Shown: positions 10,691 through 20,915 of the stretch, piece after piece
Layout of the letters: each line of letters starts with the position of its first letter
Numbering within the stretch: position 1 is the stretch's first letter
Origin: Akebia trifoliata
Lineage: Eukaryota > Streptophyta > Magnoliopsida > Ranunculales > Lardizabalaceae
Length of the DNA: 64,000 bases
NCBI GenBank assembly: GCA_017979445.1
Contig: CM030714.1
Span: 18,037,892 to 18,101,891, forward strand
Reading direction: 5' to 3'
Program-made: the position numbers and the translations under genes
The notes under the pieces: generated by a model
The model's database searches: none
What the model was told of the DNA's origin: nothing
Seen by the model: only the letters and a program-made list of their open reading frames with translations

Positions 10691-10919
10691 GGTTTAAAAT
10701 CCGAATCAGGAAAAAGTTGAATTTCATTTTGATTCAAATGGCTCGGCCCATAATGATCGTTGGATCGAGATGGACTGGGTCATTATTGTAAAAGAATGGA
10801 TTCTTTATTGGGTCGGTGCACCCATTTTAATTTTCAAAAACAACATTTGATCCTTGAGGACAATCATACACTCTGATCTACACCATTACATCACTCACAT
10901 ACATTCATCAATCAAGAGG

Positions 10920-11710
10920 CTCCATTTAATAAATAACCGGGAACACTCACGATAAGTTCGAGTCGTGACCTACTGGGAAGGTTTCTAGACTCTAAGCTTA
11001 CTACGTGCAATGCATTTTTATCTGGCCATCTTGCCCAAGCACACCTATATACCTTTCGATACGTGGTGACTTGGTTTGATATACCGTATAGGTGATAATC
11101 TAAAATCTCAATTCACTTCTCTGAAGCCAAAACAGCCAGTTTGATCTCCAGTTGAGAGGTGGCGCACAATGCTGAGCAAGGGCCCACTTAAATACCTCTC
11201 GTCCAGAATAGACGTAGTCTATCCCCCTCGTACAGTAGGGTACAGCGAGGCAAGATCTTGCTTAGGCACCGGTTTTGACCAAGAAGTGCAATTGATATAC
11301 TTAGATTATCTTTTATACCTATGGGGAAGTCAAGAGTTGTAGCTTTCATAAATGGTTTGGCATCCCACGAGGGGACCACCACGTATTAGTAACTACGTTG
11401 GCAATCGGGAACATGTGACTGTGTGCTTACAATAGGTCAAAGGCTCAGTCGCTCAGCATGGGTGCATCAATATACTTCTCAAATCACCTGATCAGACGTA
11501 TGATCCCCAGTTCGATATACCCTAAGGTAATGTTAAGGGAGTGTGTTTTCATGAATGACGTCGCATCTCCGAAGAGATCGGGCCACGCACTAGTGCCACG
11601 TGGCTATGTGGGACTGTAAGTGCTCAAAACAGTAAACGGGCATGTGTGGGTGCAAAACGGTGGGGTGTGCCGGGCCTTTTTCAAACAAATGGGCCCATGG
11701 CCCGGATCAT
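10920..11710 (-). repeat. Tat leader block (T1 copy of 1780-2400)
   Basis: Shares with 1780-2400 the segments 'actacgtgcaatgca', 'cacctatatac', 'gcatcccacgagg', 'gtgggtgcatcaatata' and the 'aaatgggccca(t/g)gg' end. Internal duplicates lie near 11290-11420 and 11500-11620. It marks the T1 leader between PBS and gag. Confidence 0.6.
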
Positions 11711-11847
11711 ACCATCATACATAGATTATATGGAAAGATAATCAAAACCAAACCATTTCAAATCATATGAATATTCAATCAAAATCTATTATTCCAATCA
11801 ATAAAAGGTTAAGCATATCAATTTGGAAACAAGAATCATTTCCTAAT
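11711..11847 (-). other. T1 leader up to the A1 junction
   Basis: AT-rich leader sequence. A1 starts at about 11848. The exact junction is blurred because 'cctaatcac' here resembles 'cctaacac' inside the A1 LTR and because the first part of the A1 5' LTR is missing. Confidence 0.5.
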
Positions 11848-12800
11848 CACTTTGGAATGCCCTAATCCTTAACTCATATTCTCCTCTTTTGTCTTTTTGT
11901 GCAAAGAAAAGTGGAGGCTACTTTTAGACTCTTCTACACACATTTTTCTCTATAAATAGAGCCTTCATTTCTAGAGAAAGGGTCCCATCTTGGTTCTCTT
12001 ATCCAAGACTCCTTTAATCTAAGGCTCTTTGCCTATTCTCTTATTTTTTGTATTTTCATTTTCTAGTTATTTTCTTTTGGTTAACTAGTCTTGTAAGAAG
12101 TAGAAGAAGAAGAAGTTGTAATTTTCTCCATGAAATGAAGAAAAGTTCTTTCATCTCTTATCTTCCCTCTCTTGCAATGACATTAGGCTAAGTTCCCCTC
12201 CATTGGAGAGTGGAAAAGCCTAGAGCAAGTTCTTGTGTTATTTCTAATTTTATGCCTTTCTTTTATTTAAAATGCTTATGAATTCTCTTTAAGTTTCTTG
12301 CACATTTTATTCTTAATATAGATACTTTATGCTTAGATTAGATCAAGATAAAGTATGCTTAAATTAGATAATTTGTAGTAAGAAGTTCTCAAGAAATTCT
12401 ACTTTGTTTTTGTTCCTTTATTTCATTTTAATTGCAAAATTTTCCGATCTAAGGAGCTAACACCAAGCCCTTATGATTGAGTTATAAAAAGGCTAGAGAC
12501 TAGAAATTGCTCATTAACATGTTTTAGGTAGATCCACCTCCAATGGTGTTTTAATTCATAAGTTTACTTGCTTTTAATTTCATTTACTTTAGTTTATTTT
12601 CTAGCAATTTTACATCTTCTTATAAGTTCAAAAATACAAAGAAAAACAGTTTTAATTCCTTTTAGTTAATTTGAATTTTATCTTCTTAGCTTAGCTCTAT
12701 TCCTCCTTTCTCTTGGGTTCGATCCCCTACTTGCCCCACAAGTAAGGTAAAACTAAGATTATTATTAACTCCGGTGAGAAGAACAACGATAGTCTCATCA
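11848..12800 (+). mobile_element. A1 5' LTR, first ~260 bp missing
   Basis: Matches 21176-22128 with three substitutions. The 3' LTR begins at 20916, so about 260 bp of U3 are absent here. The end ...CTCATCA is intact and followed by the PBS. The missing part ends inside a 17-bp direct duplication of the 3' LTR ('actttggaatgccctaa' twice, 21159-21192), suggesting slippage or a deletion at short homology. Confidence 0.9.
11951..11959 (+). promoter_or_regulatory. TATA-like box in A1 5' LTR
   Basis: TATAAATAG, preceded by a pyrimidine-rich stretch. The same motif is at 21279-21287 in the 3' LTR. The truncation removed upstream U3 sequence but left this core motif. Confidence 0.65.
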
Positions 12801-12806
12801 GAATTT

Positions 12807-12824
12807 TGGCGCCGCTGCCGGGGA
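12807..12824 (+). other. A1 primer-binding site
   Basis: TGGCGCCGCTGCCGGGGA, six bases after the LTR end. It has the form used by Athila elements, complementary to the 3' end of a tRNA (usually given as tRNA-Asp). One position differs from the common form as I recall it (CTG rather than TTG). Confidence 0.85.
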
Positions 12825-14020
12825 AAGGTAAAGGTAGTAGTGGTAAGTTTTGATTTAAAATTTATTTTTTTTTTATTTTTATTTTATTTTATTTTTTCTT
12901 TTGGTTTCTTTCTATAAGTTCAAGTGTTCTTGAGATTTTAAGAGAGAAGAAAGAAGAAAAAAACATTGAAAAAAAAAAAAAAAGTCATTCTCGTTTTCTT
13001 TTTCACCCTTGACAGCAGAACTTAAACTGACTGTAACTTTCTACTCCGATCTCCGATTATCTATTAGTGTATATCGATTTGGGGTAGAACGAAATTTTCT
13101 ATAAAATTTGACAAAGTCAGCAAGATAGCGGTAAGTCAGATTCTGTTTTTGAGTCCATTTACTATCATTTCTGCTAACATTTCTGTTTTGCTTCTTGTAG
13201 GTGAACATTTTTTTTTCTTTTTTTCTTCTTTTCTTTCAATTTCCTTTAATCTTTAGTTAGGTTTATTTTTCTGTTTTAGAAACTCTTGTATAGGATTTCT
13301 TGTAATTTTATTAATTATCCAAGAAGGCTTGGATTGTAATAGACTAAGGAAGGACGACGGGTGGACAATACCGTCACGGCTCCTTAGGTTCGCACACCAA
13401 AATTGGAGTTGGTGGCCTAAGTCGACTCAAACCGTCTTCACCCCGTCTAGCACGGGAGGTAATCCCGAAACACCCACGCCTCTCTTTGCTAGTGGGTTAC
13501 TCCTTGCCTTTGTATGTTATTTTTCCAATTTGCACACACTTGGAATAGTTAATTAAGTAGTAAAGAGCACCCCTCTCCTAGGGATGGCATGATAAGATAA
13601 GGATTGGAAGTCATTACCAATTCCTTGCTCTAATTAGGATAATCAATTCACTAGTCATCCAATCAAATTAATTAAAATCAATTAGACTTGACTATAGGGC
13701 CCACGAGCTCAATAGGAGAAATTCCGCTTCAAGTTGTGCCAATTGCGCTTCTTGGTCATTTTTGTATCTAGTAAGATCTTGCCCTTTGAGGGGATAGACT
13801 CAGTCTATTCAAGAAAGGAAGGTATTTAAGCGTGCTCTTGCTTATGCATTATGCGCCTCCTCCGATCTGGAGATCCGAATGATTCAAACTTGATTTCATA
13901 GAACCGAGTTGGAAGGCTAGTTGCGCTATTTCTACCCAGTTAGGAGCTGTCTAGCTTTAGGCAACCTATCTAGGTCCAGTCTTTTCTTTTCGTGATTGTT
14001 TGATCGACTGTGTGATTTGT
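12825..14020 (+). other. A1 leader
   Basis: About 1.2 kb between PBS and gag, with T-rich runs and a short A-run near 12965. No reliable gene: the frame 13329-13556 lacks any recognisable domain. Athila elements normally have a long leader. Confidence 0.6.
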
Positions 14021-15724
14021 ATGCTTGGTAGACGTTCACAAAATAACGTGTTAGAACCATTTGATCCTGAGATCGAACGTACCATCAGTAGGATACGCAA
14101 GACACCATCAGTAGTTATGATGGGTGATCGAGAGCGAACTCTCAATGAGCTCTTCGCTCCAGCTTCCGCATCTCCTCCCACATGCATTGTTTTACCGTTG
14201 AACAATGCACCTCAGTTTGAAATTAGGGCTGCCACCATCAATATGCTCCCTAAGTTCCACGGTTTAGAGCGTGAACAACCTTACACCCATCTTAATCGAT
14301 TCTTGACTATATGTCAAACTTTTAGAAATCAGAATCTAGATGAGGAGAGTATCAAGCTTATTCTGTTCCCGTTATCCTTGGAAGACCATGCAGCTGCGTG
14401 GTTGAACTCCCTAACACCCAATTCCATATCTACCTGGGATGTTCTATCAAAAAAATTTATGGCCAAATTCTACCCCGTGGCCAAAACTGAGAAAATGAAG
14501 GACTCTATTAGAAATTTTAGAGCCCGTCCTGATGATGAATTTTCCCAAACTTGGGAAAGATTCAATGATTTATTGGTCAAGTGCCCACACCATGGCATTG
14601 ACAAAGCACAGTTGGTGCAAAGTTTTTATAGAGGATTAACAATGAATCAACGTACCTTAGTCGAGTCAATGCATAAGGGTCAGTTCATGAACCAGACTCC
14701 CAACCAAGCGTACGATTTCCTCGTAGAGTTAGCTGAGAGTGCTCAAAATTGGAGCACTAACCAAGAAGAATTTGATAGAGACGATCCGGTTAGGAAGACA
14801 GGCATGTATGAGATGAAGGCAGACCCTGATCTCAAAAATGTCATGTGTAGTCTAGTGAGTGGGATGAATAATCTCACGAAGAAGTTAGATGCCTTTACCA
14901 TCTCAGCATCCAAACCTCACCTAGACCCTCGTACAATTTCGCAAGTGACTGTCGAACCGAGTTCTTTGTGTGTCATATGCGACGGCAACGACCATTTGGT
15001 CGAGTGTTGTCCCACCTTGCCTCAAATCAAAGCTGAACAAGCAAATGCGATTAATGGCTATAGTGCTTTTAAGAAGCCAACTCCAAACTCTTTTAGCCAA
15101 ACGTATCACCCAGATAATAGGTTTCATCCTAATTTCTCATACAGACAGAACGAACCTATTCAATCTAGTGGTCCGTCAGGTTACAATAGGAGTTTTCCTA
15201 GGCAATCTGGTTCTTCCACAAACCAAGCCATTGTTCCTCAAGTCCCTTATCAACCCCAACAATCTACCGATTGCAGAGCCATCATACCAGATCCCATGAC
15301 CAATTACCAGCAGCCTGCCCAACAACAGTCGTCCTTAGAATCTATGATTGCCGAGTTGATGAGGCAGCAACAGCAGTTCATCCAAACTCAACAGCAAACC
15401 CATCAAAATCAAACTCAGATTAACCAGGTCACTGCGCAATCCATAGCTAAGATGGAAGTTCAGTTGGGGCAGTTAGCTCTTTCCTTGAGTGGGAGAGAGA
15501 AAGGTCAATTTCCTAGTCAGACTATCCCTAACCCTAGAGGTCAACCTTTGATTCCAAACGGATCAAAAGGTCAATACGAAGTAGGAAGCCATTCTGGAGC
15601 TCCACAAGACTCAGTCCAGGCTATCCACACCTTGCGTTCGGGAAAGAAGGTGGACAACAAGGTCCAACCTATTGACACGGGAGAAAAGGTCTTAGAAAAG
15701 ACAAAGTTCAAAAAGAAGCCATAG
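14021..15724 (+). CDS. gag: A1 Gag polyprotein (capsid and nucleocapsid)
   Basis: An open frame of about 567 residues from the ATG at 14021; the frame is open a little further upstream from a TTG at 14000, but ATG is the likelier start. It forms the virus-like particle that packages element RNA. Visible parts: a capsid-like retrotransposon gag domain at about residues 55-235, including 'AAAWLNSL', 'WDVLSKKFMAKFYP' and 'ETWERF'-like 'QTWERFNDLL'; then one CCHC zinc knuckle, CVICDGNDHLVECC, at about residue 320. Next comes a long Gln/Asn/Pro-rich tail with 'QQQQF' runs and a Lys-rich end. It stops at 15722-15724, in a different frame from pol, whose frame is open from about 15676. The overlap lies at an A-rich site (about 15707-15716). 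In this lineage gag and pol are often one frame, so this may be a frameshift mutation or a recoding site. Confidence 0.85.
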   Translation: MLGRRSQNNVLEPFDPEIERTISRIRKTPSVVMMGDRERTLNELFAPASASPPTCIVLPLNNAPQFEIRAATINMLPKFHGLEREQPYTHLNRFLTICQTFRNQNLDEESIKLILFPLSLEDHAAAWLNSLTPNSISTWDVLSKKFMAKFYPVAKTEKMKDSIRNFRARPDDEFSQTWERFNDLLVKCPHHGIDKAQLVQSFYRGLTMNQRTLVESMHKGQFMNQTPNQAYDFLVELAESAQNWSTNQEEFDRDDPVRKTGMYEMKADPDLKNVMCSLVSGMNNLTKKLDAFTISASKPHLDPRTISQVTVEPSSLCVICDGNDHLVECCPTLPQIKAEQANAINGYSAFKKPTPNSFSQTYHPDNRFHPNFSYRQNEPIQSSGPSGYNRSFPRQSGSSTNQAIVPQVPYQPQQSTDCRAIIPDPMTNYQQPAQQQSSLESMIAELMRQQQQFIQTQQQTHQNQTQINQVTAQSIAKMEVQLGQLALSLSGREKGQFPSQTIPNPRGQPLIPNGSKGQYEVGSHSGAPQDSVQAIHTLRSGKKVDNKVQPIDTGEKVLEKTKFKKKP

Positions 15725-16857
15725 AGTCTCCAACAGAGAAGAAAGATTTGGAAAATCCTCCTATCATTTTGCCAATTCCAAAAGCTCCATTTCCCCATCG
15801 CCTTAGAGATTCTAAAAAAGGTAAACAGTTTGAGGGTGTCTTAGAAGTCTTCCAAAATGTGCATATCAATATCCCATTCCTAGATGCCATTAAGCAGATA
15901 CCTTCTTATGCGAAATTCTTAAAGGATTTGACCACAGCTAAAAGGAAAACACCATTTCCTCGGGAAGCTATTATGGCAGCCCAAGCTTCGTCACTCATCC
16001 AACAAACGATTGCACCAAAATTTAAGGATCCTGGATGTCCGACAATTTCTATTCATATTGGAAATCAAGTGGTCGAAAAATGTCTCTTAGACTTAGGGGC
16101 CAGTGTGAACCTTTTACCATATTCGGTTTATAAACAATTAGGTTTGGGGGTTTTGAAACCCACAGATATCACGTTGAGTCTAGCCGATAGGTCCATAAAA
16201 ATTCCAAAGGGTATAGTTGAGGACGTGATAGTTAAAGTCAAAGATTTCTATTTTCCTGTTGACTTTGTTGTCTTAGACACAGAGCCAGTCATCAATTCGA
16301 ACAGTCATATTCCTATCATCTTAGGACGTCCATTCTTAGCCACGTCTGACGCAGTCATTCGTTGTAGAAACGGAATTATGACTTTAGCATTTGGGGATAT
16401 GAAAGTGAAACTGAACGTCTTCCACAATTTCCAAGGAATTGATGTAGATGATGGTATGGAGGAAGTGAACATGATAGATACGCTAGTCAATCAAACGTAT
16501 CAAGAATTAGGGTACTCTGATCCCCTAACGAAATGTTTGGCTCACTTTGGCCTTGATTTGGACGTAGAAGAGTCTATAAGCGAAGTCAATGCTTTGCTTG
16601 AATCCGTTCCACTCTTAGATTCTGTGCGGTGGCACGCAAAAGCTGAAAGTCTTCCTGTGTGCACATCCAATCTTGTTCCTTCTCATGTCGAGCCTCCAAA
16701 ATTGGAACTCAAGTCTCTTCCAGAGACCTTGAGATATGCATTTCTTGGCAAGAATCAAACCTTGCCTGTGATCATTTCCTCTCACCTCAATGAAGTCCAA
16801 GAGGGAAAGTTGTTAGGAGTATTAAGGGAACATCAAGAAGCTATGGTTGGAGCATAG
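15676..16857 (+). pseudogene. pol: A1 pol part 1: aspartic protease
   Basis: The frame is open from about 15676 to the stop at 16855-16857. The first residues have no ATG, so it was made as part of a Gag-Pol protein. Its protease domain lies at about 16030-16380, with the active-site block DLGAS (the Athila version of DTGAS) in 'CLLDLGASVNLLP' and the flap/hydrophobic region ending 'ILGRPFL'. Retropepsins of this type cut the polyprotein during particle maturation. After the domain comes a linker leading toward RT. The frame ends early at about 16843-16857 because of a one-base shift; the next part continues in another frame with no break in homology. Broken relative to the family. Confidence 0.85.
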
Positions 16858-18836
16858 CTGACATCAAGGGAATTAGTCCATCTGTGGTGATGCACCACAT
16901 TCGTTTAGAGGATTTTGCTAAACCTTCCTTAGAACCTCAGAGACGACTAAATCCTGTCATGAAAGACGTGGTTCGGATGGAAGTGATGAAATTGCTAGAT
17001 GCGGGTATTATCTATCCTATCTCTGACAGTCGTTGGGTGAGTCCTATACAAGTAGTTCCTAAGAAGTCTGGTATCACTGTGGTAGTGAACCAAGACAATG
17101 AATTAATCCCCACTCGAGTCCAAAATGGATGGAGAGTGTGTATTGACTATAGGAAACTCAACTCGATGACTCCTAAGGATCATTTCCCCTTACCTTTCAT
17201 TGATCAAATGTTAGAGCGTCTGGCAGGACATTCTTACTATTGCTTCTTAGATGGTTATTCCGGGTACAACCAGATACCCGTTGCTCCAATCGATCAAGAG
17301 AAAACAACTTTCACCTGCCCTTTCGGAACTTTCGCGTATCGTCGCATGCCTTTTGGATTGTGCAATGCACCCGCTACTTTTCAACGGTGCATGATGAGTA
17401 TATTTTCCGATATGCTAGAAAAATATCTCGAAGTATTCATGGACGATTTTTCAGTTTTTGGATCAAGTTTTGAGGAATGTCTTCATCACTTGACTTTGGT
17501 CCTTGTACGTTGCAAAGAGGTCAATCTAGTCCTCAATTGGGAAAAATGCCATTTCATGGTAACATCGGGGATTGTGCTAGGGCACATTGTTTCTACTAAG
17601 GGGATTGAGGTAGATAAGGCAAAGGTAGGTCTAATTGAAAAATTACCACCTCCTAGAACGGTCAAAGAAATTAGGTCATTCCTAGGCCATGCGGGTTTTT
17701 ATCGTAGATTCATTAAAGATTTCGAGAAAATCTCGAAGCCTTTATGTGAGCTATTGGGAAAGGATGTTCCTTTCGACTTTTCAGAGTCATGTCTCTCTGC
17801 GTTCAACAAGCTCAAGTCCGAGTTAACCTCGGCACCCATTATTCAACCTCCAAACTGGAGCATTCCATTCGAAGTTATGTGCGACGCTTCAGATTATGCA
17901 ATAGGCGCTGTTTTGGGTCAGCGAATTGAAAAACAACCTCATGTTATCCAATATGCTAGTAAAACCCTTAACGATGCTCAGCTTAACTACTCTACAACGG
18001 AGAAGGAAATGCTAGCAGTGGTCTATGCCGTTGAAAAATTCCGCCCCTACCTCATAGGATCTAAAGTCGTGATCTACACAGACCACGCAGCATTGAAGTA
18101 CCTTCTATCAAAGAAAGATGCTAAAGCAAGGTTAATCCGTTGGATTCTACTTCTACAAGAGTTTGATCTCGAGATCCGAGATAAAAAAGGGGCAGAAAAT
18201 GTCGTAGCTGATCACTTGTCTAGGATAGTTAACAAGCCATCCGAGGAATCTTTACCCATCTCTGAATCCTTTCCCGATGAGCAACTTATGCAAATCTCTC
18301 AAGCCAATGTTCCATGGTATGCGGACATTGTCAACTACCTAGTTACAGGTCAATTCCCAGTCGAAATGACTAGTCAAGAGAAACTCCGTCTTCTGTCAAA
18401 AACAAAATGGTATTTCTGGGATGAGCCATACTTATTTAAGTATTGTCCTGATCAAATCATTAGACGTTATATTCCAACCTGTGAGCAAGTCAGTATCCTA
18501 GAGTTTTGCCATAATCATGCCTGCGGAGGGCACTTCAGTGGTAAGAAGACCGCCATGAAAATCCTAAAATGCGGTTTTTTCTGGCCTAGTATTTTTCGTG
18601 ATGCCCACGAGTTTAGCAAATCTTGTGATAGATGTCAAAGATTAGGAAAAATCTCTAAGAGAAATGAAATGCCTCAAAATCCTATACTGATCATCGAAAT
18701 TTTTGACGTGTGGGGTATAGACTTCATGGGACCTTTTCCTATCTCCCAGGGTTATCAATACATCCTAGTTGCCGTTGACTATGTGTCAAAATGGGTCGAG
18801 CTGTGGCATGTAGAACTAACGATCACAAGGTTGTGA
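16858..18836 (+). pseudogene. pol: A1 pol part 2: reverse transcriptase, RNase H, integrase N-terminus
   Basis: Open to a stop at 18834-18836. RT covers about 16960-17700, with '[13 protein letters not shown]', '[20 protein letters not shown]', the Athila signature '[17 protein letters not shown]' and the catalytic block '[10 protein letters not shown]' (both Asp present). RNase H covers about 17870-18210, with '[14 protein letters not shown]', '[18 protein letters not shown]', '[11 protein letters not shown]' and 'NVVADHLSR', so its acidic residues look intact. The integrase zinc finger follows, with '[11 protein letters not shown]' and 'CDRCQRLG', then the first catalytic Asp in 'WGIDFMGPF'. 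The frame is lost at about 18800-18836 just after 'KWVE'. Together these make and insert element DNA. The domain order RT-RH-INT defines Ty3/gypsy. Confidence 0.88.
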
Positions 18837-19601
18837 TAAAATTCATCAAGGAGAATATTTTCAAGATTTGGTACTCCGCGAGCTATCATAAGTGATGGTG
18901 GCTCGCATTTTTACAACAAGATCTTTGCTGCGTTGATGAAGAAATACCTCATAACGCATAAGGTTGCCACACCTTACCACCCACAAACAAGTGGACAAGT
19001 AGAGATTTCTAACAGGGAAATAAAGACTATCTTAGAAAAAACAGTCAATCCTTCAAGGAAAAATTGGTCTTTGAGATTGAGTGATTCACTCTGGGCCTAT
19101 AGGACTGCATTCAAGACACCCATAGGGATGTCTCCCTACCGGTTAGTTTTTGGCAAGGCCTGCCATCTCCCTGTAGAATTAGAACATCGTGCATATTGGG
19201 CGATCAAACGCCTCAACTTTGATTTTGATAAAGCCGGTGAGAAGCGAAAGCTACAACTAGACGAGTTAGAAGAGATTAGAAATGACTCGTATGATTGTGC
19301 CAAAAGGTACAAAGAGCGTACCAAATTCTTTCACGATAGGCACATTCTTAGGAGGAATTTCATTCCTAATCAAAAAGTTTTGTTGTATGATAATAGACTC
19401 CACCTTTTTCCTGGAAAACTTAAGTCTCGATGGACTGGCCCATATATTATCCAAACAGTTTACCCCCATGGTGCTGTTGAAGTCCTTAATCCTAAGGACG
19501 GATCCACTTTCAAAGTGAATGGCCAACGTCTCAAACCGTTTCTCGAGTATGTTCCGCAGGAGGAAGTTCTTTTTCTCGATGATCCCGTCTATCAAAATTA
19601 A
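18837..19601 (+). pseudogene. pol: A1 pol part 3: integrase core end and C-terminus
   Basis: A short piece in a third frame (about 18815-18860) links the previous part to this one; a second one-base shift lies near 18862. The open stretch from there to the stop at 19599-19601 carries the second catalytic Asp block (DGGSHF), the Glu block with '[13 protein letters not shown]', '[16 protein letters not shown]' and the GPY/F module '[14 protein letters not shown]'. There is no chromodomain, as expected for Athila. The protein ends about 1.3 kb before the 3' LTR. The core residues are all present, so the breaks are recent single-base events. Confidence 0.85.
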
Positions 19602-20292
19602 CTATGTTTTCGTCTAGCTAAAGACGTTAAACTTAGCGCTTCTGGAAGGCAATCCATGCACTTCAAGGGACATTGTGTTAAATATCAACAGGACTATAAG
19701 GTCTTTCTCAGGTGCTATCTAACCCACTTCATTTCATTTTGTCAATTTCAATTTTACCTTTGCATGTATATGTTGAAATATTGAGGACAATATAATGTTT
19801 AAGTTTGGGGGTGTATGGGTTGGATTTCCACTTATTATTTTCTTCTTTTATACAAAAAAAAAAAAAAATTAAAAATTTGAAAAATATTTGGTTGCAACTT
19901 TGTTGTATTTTTCTCAAAGTCTTAGCTTGTATCTTTTAAGCACTTAGTGAAAATATTTAATCAGTCTTTCATTGGAAGCTATGATTTGGAGTCCCCATTT
20001 ATGTTTCTCTTAGGCAAAAATTAGAGCAAAGTTATCTTTTGGTTTATAGTCACTTCTAATAAGGTTACCAAGAGTCTAGATTATATTAAAAGAGCTTGTT
20101 ACCTTCTTTCTACCTAGAGTTTAAGGAAAAACTAGGTTTGATGAACTTTGACTTCCTTGTTCAATTGGTTGGTTGATTAGAAGAAAAACAGAACTGGATT
20201 GTATACACCTTGTACAACAACCATTGAATTAGACTGGGTACCTTGAAAAGGGCTGCCTACTTTTCTTAGAAAAATAGTAAAGAAGTAATATA

Positions 20293-20343
<51 letters not shown>

Positions 20344-20901
20344 GTCAAATATCCAAAAGTTATGTTTTAGTAGGGTGAAAGCCATCAAGTGTAAAAATGT
20401 GAGTATACTGGAATATCACAAATAAAGCCCCTTAGAGGTATTAAAGTGAATATCCACACTTCTCACTACCCCAGACAGGATGCTAAGTTTAGAATTAAAC
20501 CCTAAGTTACTCCAGTTATTCTTGAGTAGTTAGAAGGTTGAAACTCATTTTGAGAAATCGAATCTCTTAAATTTCTAAGTTAGAATCACTATCGCTCAAA
20601 GGTCAATTTAAGTCTAAGTTTTGTCGTAGAGAAATAAGGGTTGGGACTCTATACCAAGCAGTACTTCTAATTGATTGACAAAAAAAAAAAAAGACTTGTG
20701 CTTTTCAATATAAGTTTTGATTTTGACTATTTTTACTTCAAAGTTGTTTTCAAATTTTGTGGGTATATTTTCTGCAAACCCTCACGAGTCAAACTCGTCC
20801 ATTAGGGGTAACCTAGCGGTTCAAGGGCTTGCTGCATTCGCTAAATGCAGTCGAGGTGCCTGCGAAAGTGGCAGTTTTATTTTATAGGGACTAGAAAAAG
20901 G
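19602..20901 (+). other. A1 tail between integrase and PPT, no envelope-like frame
   Basis: About 1.3 kb with stops in all frames. Many Athila elements carry an envelope-like gene here; this copy has none. An extremely A-rich run is at about 20290-20345. A PPT-like motif lies at 19800-19813. Confidence 0.65.
19800..19813 (+). other. Second PPT-like motif downstream of integrase
   Basis: TAAGTTTGGGGGTG, followed by T, is identical to the true PPT at 20902-20915. It sits about 200 bp after the integrase stop. It could act as an extra plus-strand primer or be a leftover of an older LTR junction. Confidence 0.5.
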
Positions 20902-20915
20902 TAAGTTTGGGGGTG
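20902..20915 (+). other. A1 polypurine tract
   Basis: TAAGTTTGGGGGTG lies immediately before the 3' LTR start TGATGAG at 20916. It is the plus-strand primer of the element. Confidence 0.85.

Noticed and set aside
20285..20345. Poly-A run as the tail of a SINE or LINE
   Set aside because: No target duplication or internal promoter boxes next to it; it lies in the tail of A1.
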